From: Hyphomicrobiales bacterium
GTDB taxonomy: Bacteria > Pseudomonadota > Alphaproteobacteria > Rhizobiales > Methyloligellaceae
Direction of reading: 5' to 3'
Assembly (NCBI GenBank): GCA_021775525.1
Contig: JAJFHQ010000043.1
Location: 1 to 35,288 of the forward strand
DNA: 35,288 nt
The position numbers and the translations under genes were made by a program. This document shows, piece after piece, positions 13,345 to 22,812 of the stretch. The notes under the pieces were generated by a model. That model saw nothing but the letters and a program-made list of their open reading frames with translations, was not told the origin of the DNA and did not search any database. Numbering within the stretch: the stretch's first letter is position 1; every line of letters starts with the position of its first letter.

Positions 13345-14544
13345 ATGGCTAAGAGCGGACATAAAAACCGGAGCAAGGACTGGCGCCCAGCCACCTCGCT
13401 AGTTCACGGCGGCACAATCAGAAGCCAGTTCGGTGAAATGTCCGAGGCCATGTTTCTCACCTCGGGCTACGCTTATGACAGCGCTGAACAGGCCGAGGCC
13501 CGCTTCAAGGGTGACACCGAGGGCTTTGTCTATTCGCGCTATTCGAACCCGACCGTCGCCATGTTCGAGGAGCGCATGTGCGCGCTCGAAGGGGCGCAAG
13601 CAGCGCGTGGCACCGCCAGTGGCATGTCTGCGGTGACGGCCTCCCTGCTGAGCTTCCTGAAAGCTGGCGATCACGTGGTCGCGGGCCGGGTGTTGTTCGG
13701 CTCGTGTCTTTACGTGGTGGAAACGCTTCTGCCCCGCTTCGGTGTTGAGGCCACGCTGGTGGACGGCTCGGATTTGAGCGCGTGGAAAGACGCAATGCGC
13801 CCTAACACCAAGGCGGTGTTTTTCGAAACACCAACAAACCCTTCGCTGGAACTTGTGGATGTGGAAGCAGTCTGCAAGATCGCCCGTGACGCCGGAGCGC
13901 TATCGGTCATCGACAATGTGTTCGCAACACCCATGCTGCAGAAGCCGCTTGAGCTTGGCGCCGACATTGTCGTCTATTCCGCAACCAAGCATATCGACGG
14001 CCAGGGCCGGTGCCTCGGCGGCATCGTGCTCGGCACGTCTGAATTCATCGAAGACACCTTCCATGATTTTTACAAACATACCGGCCCCTCCATGAGCCCG
14101 TTTAATGCCTGGGTGATGCTCAAGGGCCTGGAGACACTGCCGCTCAGGATTGCACATTCATGCACATCGGCCGCGCTTGTGGCGGACTCCCTGTCGGAAA
14201 GCTCAAAGGTCTCCCGCGTCTTTTATCCGGGACGAACTGACCATCCGCAGCATGAAATCGCCAAACGCCAAATGTCGTCGGGCGGTCCGCTGGTTACGTT
14301 TGAACTGAAGGACGGCAAGGACGGAGCCTTCAAGTTCATGAACGGGCTGGAAATCTTCAAGATCACCAATAACCTGGGGGACTCCAAATCTCTGGTGACC
14401 CACCCCGCCACTACGACCCATCAGCGCCTCGGCCCTGAAGGCCGAGCGGCTATCGGTATCACCGACGGGATGTTGCGGTTGTCTCTGGGACTGGAAGATC
14501 CGGTTGACCTGCAGGCCGATATTGATCGGGCACTAAGTGCCTAG
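13345..14544 (+). CDS. metZ: O-succinylhomoserine sulfhydrylase
   Basis: This encodes 399 residues starting at ATG 13345 behind AAGGTGGAG. It is a PLP enzyme of the Cys/Met metabolism family that condenses O-succinylhomoserine with sulfide to give homocysteine, the direct-sulfhydrylation route to methionine. PLP lysine K215 is in VVYSATKHIDGQGR, D190 contacts the pyridine ring (SVIDNVFATP), and the N-terminal YSRYSNPTVAMFEERM (63-78) is the cofactor phosphate loop of the neighbouring subunit. The motif HIDGQGRCLGG is typical of MetZ rather than cystathionine gamma-synthase. The SAM-II riboswitch upstream supports the assignment. trkH follows after 49 bp and might be co-transcribed. Confidence 0.95.
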   Translation: MAKSGHKNRSKDWRPATSLVHGGTIRSQFGEMSEAMFLTSGYAYDSAEQAEARFKGDTEGFVYSRYSNPTVAMFEERMCALEGAQAARGTASGMSAVTASLLSFLKAGDHVVAGRVLFGSCLYVVETLLPRFGVEATLVDGSDLSAWKDAMRPNTKAVFFETPTNPSLELVDVEAVCKIARDAGALSVIDNVFATPMLQKPLELGADIVVYSATKHIDGQGRCLGGIVLGTSEFIEDTFHDFYKHTGPSMSPFNAWVMLKGLETLPLRIAHSCTSAALVADSLSESSKVSRVFYPGRTDHPQHEIAKRQMSSGGPLVTFELKDGKDGAFKFMNGLEIFKITNNLGDSKSLVTHPATTTHQRLGPEGRAAIGITDGMLRLSLGLEDPVDLQADIDRALSA

Positions 14545-14593
14545 GTCTTGAGCGCAAAATTGTCATACACTCCTGCGCGGCGGGGGACATCAC

Positions 14594-16042
14594 ATGATTG
14601 ATCTGAGGCCTATATTGCTCGTGGCCGGCGTTCTACTGGCGACGCTGGGTTGCGCCATGATGATCCCGGCGCTTTATGACCTGACTGTCGGCAATGACGA
14701 CTGGCTGATCTTCGCCGCGTCTGCGACCATTACGCTTTTTGTCGGGATCGGCCTTGCCTTCGCCAACCGCGGGCGCGCAGAAAATTTCTCGATCAAGCAG
14801 GCCTTCCTGCTGACCAACGTGGCATGGATTTCGCTCACCGCTTTTGGTGCCCTGCCCTTCGCCTGGTCAAATCTCAACATCAGCTACACCGATGCTTTTT
14901 TTGAATCCATGTCAGGCATCACCACCACCGGCGCCACCATCCTTACCGAACTCGACAAAGCGCCGCCGGGCATCCTCCTGTGGCGCGGGCTGCTGCAATG
15001 GCTCGGGGGGCTTGGTATCATCGTCATGGCAATCTCAATCCTGCCGCTGTTGCAGGTCGGCGGTATGCAGCTTTTCCGGGTGGAAGGCTTTGAAACCGAG
15101 GGCAAGTTCATGCCGCGCGCGACGCAGATCGCCGGCTCTCTCAGCGTGCTCTATCTCGGCATCACGATGCTCTGCGCGCTGTCCTACTACATAGCCGGCA
15201 TGTCGATATTCGATGCCCTGGTGCATTCCATGACAACCATCGCCACGGGTGGCTTTTCGACCCATGATGCCTCGATTGCCTATTTTTCATCCCCGGTCAT
15301 CGAGACATTGTGCATCGTCTTTATGGTGGTTGGCTCGCTTCCCTTCGTGCTGTATCTGAAAGAGTTGAGGGGCGGGCACGGCGCGCTTCTGCGCGATTCA
15401 CAAGTACGCTGGTTCTTTGGTACTGCCGCCATCTTTATCCTGCTGGCACTCATTGCCTACCAGCCAAGCCAACCGGAACCGCTCGGACCAAGACTCATTA
15501 CGATTATCTTCAACGTGGTGTCCATCATGACCGGCACCGGCTATGCCACGACCGCCTATGACACCTGGAGCGCCATGGCTGTGGTGGTTTTCTTTGTGTT
15601 GATGTTTATCGGGGGCTGCTCGGGCTCAACGTCCTGCGGCATGAAGATTTTCCGCTTCCAGGTCATTTTCGAGATGATCCGCTGCCGACTGCAGGCGGTT
15701 ATCTACCCCAAGGGCGTGTTCGTCGAGCGCTATAACGGCGCGCCCATTGCCGACACGGTCACGAGCGCCGTCATGGGCTTCTTCTTCCTGTTCCTGCTAT
15801 GCTTTGCCATCATCGCTACATTGCTGTCCCTGATCGGGCTGGACAATGTGACAGCAATGTCAGCGGCTGCTTCGGCCGTAGCAAATGTGGGCCCTGGCCT
15901 GGGTCAGATCGTCGGTCCTGTGGGCAACTACGCCGCCTTGCCTGACAGCGCCAAGTGGATCCTCTGCGTCGGAATGCTTCTCGGCCGATTGGAAATTTTT
16001 ACTGTGATCGTGCTGTTTACGCCGACTTACTGGCGGGCCTGA
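14594..16042 (+). CDS. trkH: Potassium uptake protein TrkH
   Basis: This encodes 482 residues and is a multi-span inner-membrane protein of the TrkH/KtrB superfamily. Four P-loop/selectivity-filter-like segments are visible: FESMSGITTTGATIL, HSMTTIATGGFSTHD, VSIMTGTGYATTAYD and ASAVANVGPGLGQIVGPVGNY. The stretch GGCSGSTSCGMKIFR, between the second and fourth, is the usual GGCxGSTxxG[LM]K motif after the third filter. The protein imports potassium together with the cytoplasmic TrkA regulator, which is not encoded in this window. Its last 26 bases overlap the 3' end of the convergent RND pump gene. Confidence 0.95.
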   Translation: MIDLRPILLVAGVLLATLGCAMMIPALYDLTVGNDDWLIFAASATITLFVGIGLAFANRGRAENFSIKQAFLLTNVAWISLTAFGALPFAWSNLNISYTDAFFESMSGITTTGATILTELDKAPPGILLWRGLLQWLGGLGIIVMAISILPLLQVGGMQLFRVEGFETEGKFMPRATQIAGSLSVLYLGITMLCALSYYIAGMSIFDALVHSMTTIATGGFSTHDASIAYFSSPVIETLCIVFMVVGSLPFVLYLKELRGGHGALLRDSQVRWFFGTAAIFILLALIAYQPSQPEPLGPRLITIIFNVVSIMTGTGYATTAYDTWSAMAVVVFFVLMFIGGCSGSTSCGMKIFRFQVIFEMIRCRLQAVIYPKGVFVERYNGAPIADTVTSAVMGFFFLFLLCFAIIATLLSLIGLDNVTAMSAAASAVANVGPGLGQIVGPVGNYAALPDSAKWILCVGMLLGRLEIFTVIVLFTPTYWRA

Positions 16043-19000
16043 ATCCCATCCGGCTTTTTACGCCCTTAAGCAAGTGGCTGACATCACCGCCAATTCCGAC
16101 AAGACTGGGCACGAGGATCAGCACCAGAAGAGTTGCCGCAGCCAGGCCGAACACCATGGTCACTGCCATGGGGATCAGGAACTGCGCCTGAAGGCTCGTT
16201 TCAAACAGCAGCGGTGTCAGTCCACCGATCGTGGTGAGAGACGTGAGCATGACGGCCCGGAATCTGTCCTGGGACGCACCGATGGCGGCATCTGCAAGCG
16301 CGTCTCCATCGCGCAGTCGGCGCGCCACCTGCATGACGAGAATAATCGAGTCATTCACGATAATTCCAGAAAGACCCAGCAGGCCAATCATGGAGATCAT
16401 GGTCAGCTGATTAAAGCCCATGATCACATGGCCAAGAATAGCGCCGACAATCCCGAAGGGAATGATCGCCATCACGGCGAAGGGCTTGAAGTAGCTTTCA
16501 AACACCCATGCCAGAATAATGTAAATCATGACAAGTGACATCAGGGCGCCAATTTTCAAATCCGCAAATGATCTGGCTCGCTCCTCAGCCTGCCCTTTGA
16601 AGGCGTAGTGGAGCTTGTATTTATTTTTCAGATCGGGGAGAGCCTTCTCTTCCAACTTTGCCAGAACCTTCGGAAGTGAAGTGACCTTCTCATCGATAGA
16701 GCCCGTAACCGCAACGGTGCGCAATCCGTCTACCCGCTGGATCACCGAGAACCCGGCTTTCTCACGAATGGTCACGACTTCGGTGAGTGGCACACGATCG
16801 CCTGCAGGGCTTCGTAGATAAATCTGCTGCAGCGCGTAACGACCCGGTATTTCCTGCAAACGTTTCACCCGTACCGTAATTTCCTCATCACCGCGTGCAA
16901 ATCGCGTCGCAATTGCCCCCTCGAACGCATTTCGCACCTGGGTGCCTACATTGTCTGACGTAAATCCAAGAGCCGCGCCGCGCGGCGTGACTTCAAGGAT
17001 GAGTTCCTGACGGCCATAGGGTAAATCGTCATTGATCGCGCTCAGACCCGGAAAGGTGGAAAGCTCTTGTCTCAATTCAAGTGCTGCTGCCTTCAGGCTT
17101 TCCACTGGTGCATCTTGCAACTGGATATCAATATCGCGACCTGGCGGACCGCCCTTCCGCTCGGTAATAGCCACTTTTTCCAATCCGGGTATTTTGGGCA
17201 AATTTTTTCGCCAGGCTTTTACGAACTTCTCGGTTCGAACGGAGCGCGCCTCACTGGCCGTGAGCTGCACATTGATCTGGGCGAGGTTTTCACCGCGTGA
17301 GCGCCCGGCCACGCCAAGCATGGTGAACGCGTTTACAACCAGAGACTCTTTCCCCCCGTCCAGCTTGGCTTCCGTCTTACGCAGCGAGGCTTCTAGCTGA
17401 TTGAGTGTGATGCGTTGCTCTTTGCGAGGAATACCAGGGGCAAAGACAACTGACGCGGAAATATTTTCAGCCTCTGGTGAGGGGAAAAAGCCAATCCGAA
17501 GACGTTCGCCGGCGATAAGGCCAATGCAGAAAATCAACGTGCCGAATGTGAACGCCACGGTCGTGTAGCGCCAGGCATAGGCTATCTCGACAAATCGCCG
17601 GTAAGGCCCGTCACGGAAGGCTTTGAGTGTATTGTCAAACGCATTTCTGAAACTGTTGCCTTCACGTTTTATCTTGCCAAACCCATGACGCAGGTGACCC
17701 GGCAAAATCAAAAAGCACTCGATAAGGCTGGCAACAAGAACGGCGAACACAACAAGCGGAATTGCACTCATGATGGTTCCCATCTCATCGCGAATGAGGA
17801 AGATCGGGAAGAACGCCGCCTGGGTCGTCAGAGTTGCCGCGACCACGGGCAACAGCATGCGCGTGGCACCTCGTTCGGACGCCTCAAGCCGGGTGTCGCC
17901 AAGTTGCTGACGGGTTGCCGTATGCTCGCCGACGACGATTGCGTCATCGACGATTATGCCGATCATCATGATGAGGGCGAACATGGACACCATATTGATG
18001 CTCTGCCCGCTCGCCCACATCACCGCCAATGTCGCCGTGAGCGCCACTGGGATACCTGCCGCAACCCAGAACGCCACCCGCGCATCGAGAAAAACGAACA
18101 GGATAACAAGCACGAGGGCCAGCCCCTGCAGGCCGTTCTTGATGAGAATACCGAGACGTTGCTGAACCAGTTTCCCGCGGATGTCATACACGGTAACTTT
18201 CAGATCCTTTGGCAGTTTCGAACGTACATCCGCCATGTAGGCGGTCATGATCGCCATGGTCTTAAGCGTATCGGCTGCCAGGGCGCGCTGAACATTCAGT
18301 TCAATCGCCTGACCTCCAGACTGCTGGCCAATAGACTGATCCCGCTCGAATCTGGTTGAAACATCAGAGATATCGCGCAAGAGGGTTTTTTCACCGGTAC
18401 GCTCCGATTTCACCTCAATTTCAGCGATAGTTTCGGGCGTCTTGCGCTCTGCGCGCGAGCGCAATTGCATCTCGATACTGCCTTCAAGAATGCCTGAGGG
18501 CAGATCACGCGTCTCATCGCGTATGCGTTTTGCAACATCGCCCAACGACAGCCCGAGCCGAAGCAGTTCGCGCTCGCGAATGCTCACCCAGATTTCTTCA
18601 TCGCGCGCGCCATTAAAAGTGACCTTGTCGATACCCGCCGAGAGAAGGCCGTCCCGAATCTCCTTGGCGTATGTCTTGAGTTCTTTTTCAGTGTAAGGCC
18701 CGGAAACGGAAATCTTCGTGACCGGTTCAAAGAAGCTGATACGCGTGACGACCGGCTCTTCGGAGTCCTCAGGCAATGTTGTCACGCTGTCGACGGCCTG
18801 CTCCACGTCAGACTGAGCCTTTTGCATATCCGTATCGGCTTTGAATTCCATATTGATGGAACCTGCCCCTTCACGGGCCGTCGATCGCACTTCGTCGATG
18901 CCATCAAGGAACCTCAATTCGGGTTCCAATGCATCGAGAATGTTTTCTTCCACATCCTCTGCACTGGCGCCCGGCCAGGCAACGGAGACGTTGACCTGTG

Positions 19001-19148
19001 GAATTTCAAGCGTTGGGAAAAACTGCGTGTTGAGACGCGCCAGCGCAAACAGGCCGATGACGATCATGGCCACCATCAGCAGGTTCGATGCCGTAGGGTG
19101 TCGCACGAAGAGGCGTATCAGCCCGTGTGCTGAGGAATTCTCTGTCAC
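16017..19148 (-). CDS. RND-family efflux transporter, inner-membrane pump subunit
   Basis: This encodes 1043 residues from GTG 19148; the ribosome site (GAGGAG) lies inside the end of the adaptor gene, 5 bp away. It is a proton-driven AcrB-like permease of 12 spans with two large periplasmic loops. The first span starts at LIRLFVRHPTASNLLMVAMIVIG. The proton-relay pair is in MMIGIIVDDAIVVGEHTA (span 4), with the pseudo-symmetric copy GLLGLSGIIVNDSIILV (span 10). Porter-domain features include AWPGASAEDVEENILDALEP, common to this clade of pumps. It works with the adaptor at 19154-20482 and an outer-membrane channel encoded elsewhere. Substrate cannot be inferred. Confidence 0.93.
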   Translation of the reverse strand: MTENSSAHGLIRLFVRHPTASNLLMVAMIVIGLFALARLNTQFFPTLEIPQVNVSVAWPGASAEDVEENILDALEPELRFLDGIDEVRSTAREGAGSINMEFKADTDMQKAQSDVEQAVDSVTTLPEDSEEPVVTRISFFEPVTKISVSGPYTEKELKTYAKEIRDGLLSAGIDKVTFNGARDEEIWVSIRERELLRLGLSLGDVAKRIRDETRDLPSGILEGSIEMQLRSRAERKTPETIAEIEVKSERTGEKTLLRDISDVSTRFERDQSIGQQSGGQAIELNVQRALAADTLKTMAIMTAYMADVRSKLPKDLKVTVYDIRGKLVQQRLGILIKNGLQGLALVLVILFVFLDARVAFWVAAGIPVALTATLAVMWASGQSINMVSMFALIMMIGIIVDDAIVVGEHTATRQQLGDTRLEASERGATRMLLPVVAATLTTQAAFFPIFLIRDEMGTIMSAIPLVVFAVLVASLIECFLILPGHLRHGFGKIKREGNSFRNAFDNTLKAFRDGPYRRFVEIAYAWRYTTVAFTFGTLIFCIGLIAGERLRIGFFPSPEAENISASVVFAPGIPRKEQRITLNQLEASLRKTEAKLDGGKESLVVNAFTMLGVAGRSRGENLAQINVQLTASEARSVRTEKFVKAWRKNLPKIPGLEKVAITERKGGPPGRDIDIQLQDAPVESLKAAALELRQELSTFPGLSAINDDLPYGRQELILEVTPRGAALGFTSDNVGTQVRNAFEGAIATRFARGDEEITVRVKRLQEIPGRYALQQIYLRSPAGDRVPLTEVVTIREKAGFSVIQRVDGLRTVAVTGSIDEKVTSLPKVLAKLEEKALPDLKNKYKLHYAFKGQAEERARSFADLKIGALMSLVMIYIILAWVFESYFKPFAVMAIIPFGIVGAILGHVIMGFNQLTMISMIGLLGLSGIIVNDSIILVMQVARRLRDGDALADAAIGASQDRFRAVMLTSLTTIGGLTPLLFETSLQAQFLIPMAVTMVFGLAAATLLVLILVPSLVGIGGDVSHLLKGVKSRMGFRPASKSA

Positions 19149-19153
19149 CTGAT

Positions 19154-20482
19154 CTACTGCTCCTCGACGCGCACCCCATCCCGCGCCTCCGTGAGCCGGG
19201 TGCTGATCACCTTGTCGCCTCTTGCAATTTTGCCTCGCACAAGAATTTCTTCTCCAGAGGCTCCCACAAGGTCGACATCCCGGGATTTCAAACGCCCTTG
19301 CTCGATGACAAAAACACGTTTCCCGCCATATAGCGAAGTTTGCGGCAGACGGATCACGCGCTCATAAGTGCGGTCCAGCATATGCACTTCAACGAAAGCA
19401 CCGGGACGGATAGGTGTTGGTTTTTTAGGAGCATCGATCCGGGCGAAAACCTCGATACCGCCCTTTTCCGCGGCAATCTCCGCGCCAACGCGCTCAATCT
19501 TCGCGGTGTAGACAATCGGTTCTTCGCCCACATGCCAGAGGATATTCACCTCTCGGCCTACCAATGTCTGTTCGCTGGAAACAATCCGGCCATATTGCTT
19601 GTTGGATAGGGTGAAACGCACATCCACCCAGTTGGTATCGATCAGCGTCGCCACCTGGTCGTTTGCGCCAACGATGCGGCCCGTCTCGGCAGTTACATTG
19701 GTCACATAAGCATCGAACGGTGCCTCCAGAATGGCATCATCCAGGTTGCGCTTGGCCATGCGCACGCCCCAGTCGAGCTGGCTGATAACGGCGCGCTGCT
19801 GTTCGGCCCTGGCCTGCTGGATATCGAGATTGTTGGTGCGCAGATCGAGGCCCTGTTCACGCTCGGAGACAATCATGCGGCGATCATCGGCAACCTTTTT
19901 TGAAAGCGTCCCTTTTTCCGCCAGGGGCACTGCACGGTCCAGATCGCGCTTGGCAATGACAAGCTGTTCCTTGGAGCGTTTGAGTGCATCCTGTTCACTG
20001 GAAATGTTTGCTACAATTTCGCGTGCCTTGGCACGGGCCTCGGCAAGCTTGGCCCTGGCTTCAACGAGCTTGCCTTCATACTGGAACGGATCGATGCGCA
20101 ACAACACATCTCCCTTTGAGACCACGTCGCCTTCACGCAAATTCGTACCCGTCTCAATCACTTCACCGGCAACGAGTGAGCGCAAATCCACGCGCCGTCC
20201 CGCAACGCTTTGTCCGTAAAGCACAAGCTTGGGCCGGAATGTCGTAACATCGGCTTCAATCGCCTTGACCGCCCACACCCGCTCTTGCGCCGGGCGCTGG
20301 GGGACCTCCGGCTTGGTCGCCTTGAGGCCGGCAAATGAAACGATACCCAGTGCAAGCACGAAGATGGGCGCCAGCGTTTTGGTGGAAAGATTCATTATTG
20401 TACGCAAGCGCGATACGGCAGCTTGCGGTCCGGCTGGAACCGTTCTGCGTTTCTGGGATTTGTTTTTTCGGCTGACTGCCAT
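19154..20482 (-). CDS. RND efflux pump periplasmic adaptor (HlyD/MFP family)
   Basis: This encodes 442 residues. A basic cytoplasmic start (KNKSQKRR) is followed by a membrane anchor at about 35-55 (LAPIFVLALGIVSFAGL); ATG 20395 is a possible alternative start just before it. The lipoyl half-motif GEVIETGTNLREGDVVSKGD and DVLLRIDPFQYE are followed by a helical hairpin (residues about 140-235, rich in Ala, Glu, Lys, Arg). The second lipoyl half is AKRNLDDAILEAPFDAYVTN. The C-terminal beta-barrel ends EEILVRGKIARGDKVISTRL. It couples the pump to the outer-membrane channel. Same operon as the pump, 5 bp apart. Confidence 0.93.
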   Translation of the reverse strand: MAVSRKNKSQKRRTVPAGPQAAVSRLRTIMNLSTKTLAPIFVLALGIVSFAGLKATKPEVPQRPAQERVWAVKAIEADVTTFRPKLVLYGQSVAGRRVDLRSLVAGEVIETGTNLREGDVVSKGDVLLRIDPFQYEGKLVEARAKLAEARAKAREIVANISSEQDALKRSKEQLVIAKRDLDRAVPLAEKGTLSKKVADDRRMIVSEREQGLDLRTNNLDIQQARAEQQRAVISQLDWGVRMAKRNLDDAILEAPFDAYVTNVTAETGRIVGANDQVATLIDTNWVDVRFTLSNKQYGRIVSSEQTLVGREVNILWHVGEEPIVYTAKIERVGAEIAAEKGGIEVFARIDAPKKPTPIRPGAFVEVHMLDRTYERVIRLPQTSLYGGKRVFVIEQGRLKSRDVDLVGASGEEILVRGKIARGDKVISTRLTEARDGVRVEEQ

Positions 20483-20722
20483 GGCTCACTACTCATACGA
20501 CGCTTCAGCGTCCCGCATATTCAATATATTATACGCTATATCAGGCCCAATTCCGGCGCTTGAACCAGGACACGGTAAAAATGTGGTGGGCGAGATGCAT
20601 TAGAACAAGGGAAAAGCTGCTGAAGTGTTATCGCAAATGCATCTCTTTCCTTGCACTCTTCCTGCTTCCCGGCCATTTTCCGACCCATTCCGCGATACTC
20701 TCTTGATACAAGGAGACTGCTC

Positions 20723-21886
20723 TTGGCGCCCCAAATTCTGAGCAATACTCAAATGCTCGAAAAACTGGTGGCCTTTGACACCACCAGCGCAAAGACCAAT
20801 ATCCCGCTCATTGAGTTTGTCGAGGCATATCTCGCCTCCCATGGCATAGAGTCGCACCGGGTGCCGACCGGTGATGGGCTCAAATCCAGCTTACATGCGG
20901 TCATAGGGCCTGAAGGCCTGCCCGGCATCGGTCTCTCCGGTCACACGGACGTCGTGCCGGTAACAGGGCAAAACTGGAGTACAGATCCTTTTAACCTGAC
21001 AAAGAAGGGCAGCAGGCTTTACGGGCGTGGTTCGTGCGATATGAAAGGCTTTGTTGCCTGCATTCTCACCCATGTTCCGAAATTCAAAGCGCGCGATCTC
21101 AAATCTTCCATCCACCTGCTGCTCTCATACGATGAAGAAGTCGGCTGCACGGGCGTCAGGCCGATGATAGCCGAGTTGGGGGAACGCCTACCCGCCCCGC
21201 GCCTGGTGATCGTGGGAGAGCCCACCTCCATGAAGGTCGTGGACGGACACAAGTCCATAAATGGTTTCGAGACTTTCGTGACGGGCAAGGAATCCCACTC
21301 AGGCAAGCCGCATCTCGGCGTCAATGCGATCATGGCGGCGGGTGAGTTGGTCTCGGAATTGACCCGCATCGATGCCGAACTACGCGCACGTGCCGATGGA
21401 CCACGCTTTGATCCGCCCTATACCAATGTCGCCGTGGCCCTGATCGAGGGCGGCACCGCGCGCAACATCACCCCTAAAAACTGCAAGATTACCTGGATGT
21501 TCCGCTCTGTCCCCGCAACTGACCCGAGTGAAATCATCAGCCGGTTCGAAAAATTTGCCCAGGAAGAAGTTCTGCCCGCGATGAAGCAAATCAGCCCGGA
21601 CGCGGCAATCGAAACCGTGCAGACAAGCAGCGTTCCCGCGCTCAACGCTCCTGAAGGCTCACCCGCAGTGTCCCTCGCTCTGAAACTTGCCGGGGCGAAT
21701 GAAACCTTTGCCGTCTCCTACGGCACCGAGGGCAGCCTGTTCGAGGAAGCCGGCTTCTCATCGGTCATCATTGGACCCGGCAACATCGCCCAGGCCCATG
21801 CGCCAGATGAATTTATCGAGGAGAGCGAGTTGGAGGAGTGCTCTGGTTTCCTCGACAAGCTTGCCGATTACGCGGAGGCGAACTGA
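20723..21886 (+). CDS. argE: Acetylornithine deacetylase
   Basis: This encodes 387 residues from TTG 20723, chosen because AAGGAGA (20710-20716) sits 6 bp upstream and the family normally begins just before the LVAFDTTS motif; an in-frame ATG at 20651 has no ribosome site. It is an M20-family zinc enzyme that removes acetate from N-acetylornithine. Metal and catalytic residues are H74 and D76 (SGHTDVVPV), D106 (GRGSCDMKG), E138/E139 (DEEVGC), E166 (VGEPT) and the late His in AQAHAPDE. The dimerisation segment is KESHSGKPHLGVNAI. The other arginine genes argD and argF are on the opposite strand about 2 kb away. Confidence 0.92.
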   Translation: MAPQILSNTQMLEKLVAFDTTSAKTNIPLIEFVEAYLASHGIESHRVPTGDGLKSSLHAVIGPEGLPGIGLSGHTDVVPVTGQNWSTDPFNLTKKGSRLYGRGSCDMKGFVACILTHVPKFKARDLKSSIHLLLSYDEEVGCTGVRPMIAELGERLPAPRLVIVGEPTSMKVVDGHKSINGFETFVTGKESHSGKPHLGVNAIMAAGELVSELTRIDAELRARADGPRFDPPYTNVAVALIEGGTARNITPKNCKITWMFRSVPATDPSEIISRFEKFAQEEVLPAMKQISPDAAIETVQTSSVPALNAPEGSPAVSLALKLAGANETFAVSYGTEGSLFEEAGFSSVIIGPGNIAQAHAPDEFIEESELEECSGFLDKLADYAEAN

Positions 21887-21900
21887 GTTTATACAAACTT

Positions 21901-22812
21901 CTAGCCCTTGGTCAGGACCAGTATAAGAATGCCGGCGACGATGAATAAAATGCCCATCATCTCCAGGGTCTTAATTTTTTCACGAAAATATATGATCGAA
22001 ATGAGCATGGTGAAGACCAGCTCGATCTGTCCGAGCGCACGTACGTAGGCCGCGTTCTGAAGTGTGAAGGCCGTAAACCAGAAGATCGAAGCCAGCGCTC
22101 CGGTAATTCCGACCATCAATGATGGCCGCCAATGGACCAGCACAGCCTTGAGCTGACCTGGTTCTCGAAGTGCCAGGTAGATGCCCATCGCAATTGTCTG
22201 GATAACAACACCAACCGAGAGAGCCGTTGCCGCCTGTATCAGAAAACCGTCTCCTCCCAACGCCAAAGCAGCGCCACGGAAAAATACAACCGAAGCGCCC
22301 AGTGCTGCGCCACAGGCCAGTCCGATCACCGTCGGTTTTTCAAACAGGCTGGTGACCAGATTGGAGATCGTGATTTTGGTTTCCGCCACCGACAGGGCCA
22401 GCACGCCCATAAAGCTGATGGCGATGGCAATAACGGCGCCGATGCTCAAGGGGTCTCCCAGGATCAGCAGGCCGAGCACAGCAACCTGAACCGTCTCGGT
22501 TTTGGAATAGATCGTACCCGCGGCGAAGTTTCGGAATGAGAACAGCCAGACCAGAAGGAACGTGAACAGGATCTGTGTGGCCCCTCCAGCCAGGCAATAG
22601 ATAAAGAAGGTCGGATTGAGCGCCGGGATTTCCAAACCGCCGAAATGCGTCAGTCCCCAGACGTAGAGAAGTGCAAAGGGCCAAGCATAGAAAAAGCGCA
22701 CATAAGTTGCCCCTGCAGTAGAGAGATGCGCCTTCAGATGTTTCTGCAGGGCCGAGCGTAAATTCTGAAAGAACGCTCCCGCGATGGTCAACGGAATCCA
22801 GAGCTCAAACAT
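21901..22812 (-). CDS. EamA/DMT-family membrane transporter
   Basis: This encodes 303 residues from ATG 22812, which overlaps the hslO stop by 8 bp (ATGTTTGA); a longer frame inside hslO was discarded. About ten membrane spans are arranged as two repeats, beginning LWIPLTIAGAFFQNLRSALQ, with the paired EamA features YSKTETVQVAVLGLLILGDP in the first half and RALGQIELVFTMLISIIYFREK in the second. The family exports or imports small metabolites; the substrate is unknown. Translational coupling to hslO places it at the end of the argD-argF-hslO operon, so export of an amino acid or related compound is possible but unproven. Confidence 0.88.
   Translation of the reverse strand: MFELWIPLTIAGAFFQNLRSALQKHLKAHLSTAGATYVRFFYAWPFALLYVWGLTHFGGLEIPALNPTFFIYCLAGGATQILFTFLLVWLFSFRNFAAGTIYSKTETVQVAVLGLLILGDPLSIGAVIAIAISFMGVLALSVAETKITISNLVTSLFEKPTVIGLACGAALGASVVFFRGAALALGGDGFLIQAATALSVGVVIQTIAMGIYLALREPGQLKAVLVHWRPSLMVGITGALASIFWFTAFTLQNAAYVRALGQIELVFTMLISIIYFREKIKTLEMMGILFIVAGILILVLTKG

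Noticed and set aside
17685-18359. Long open frame of 224 codons on the plus strand, rich in His, Asp and Arg
   Set aside because: It is antisense to the RND pump gene, has no ribosome site and reads as typical shadow sequence of a GC-rich gene.
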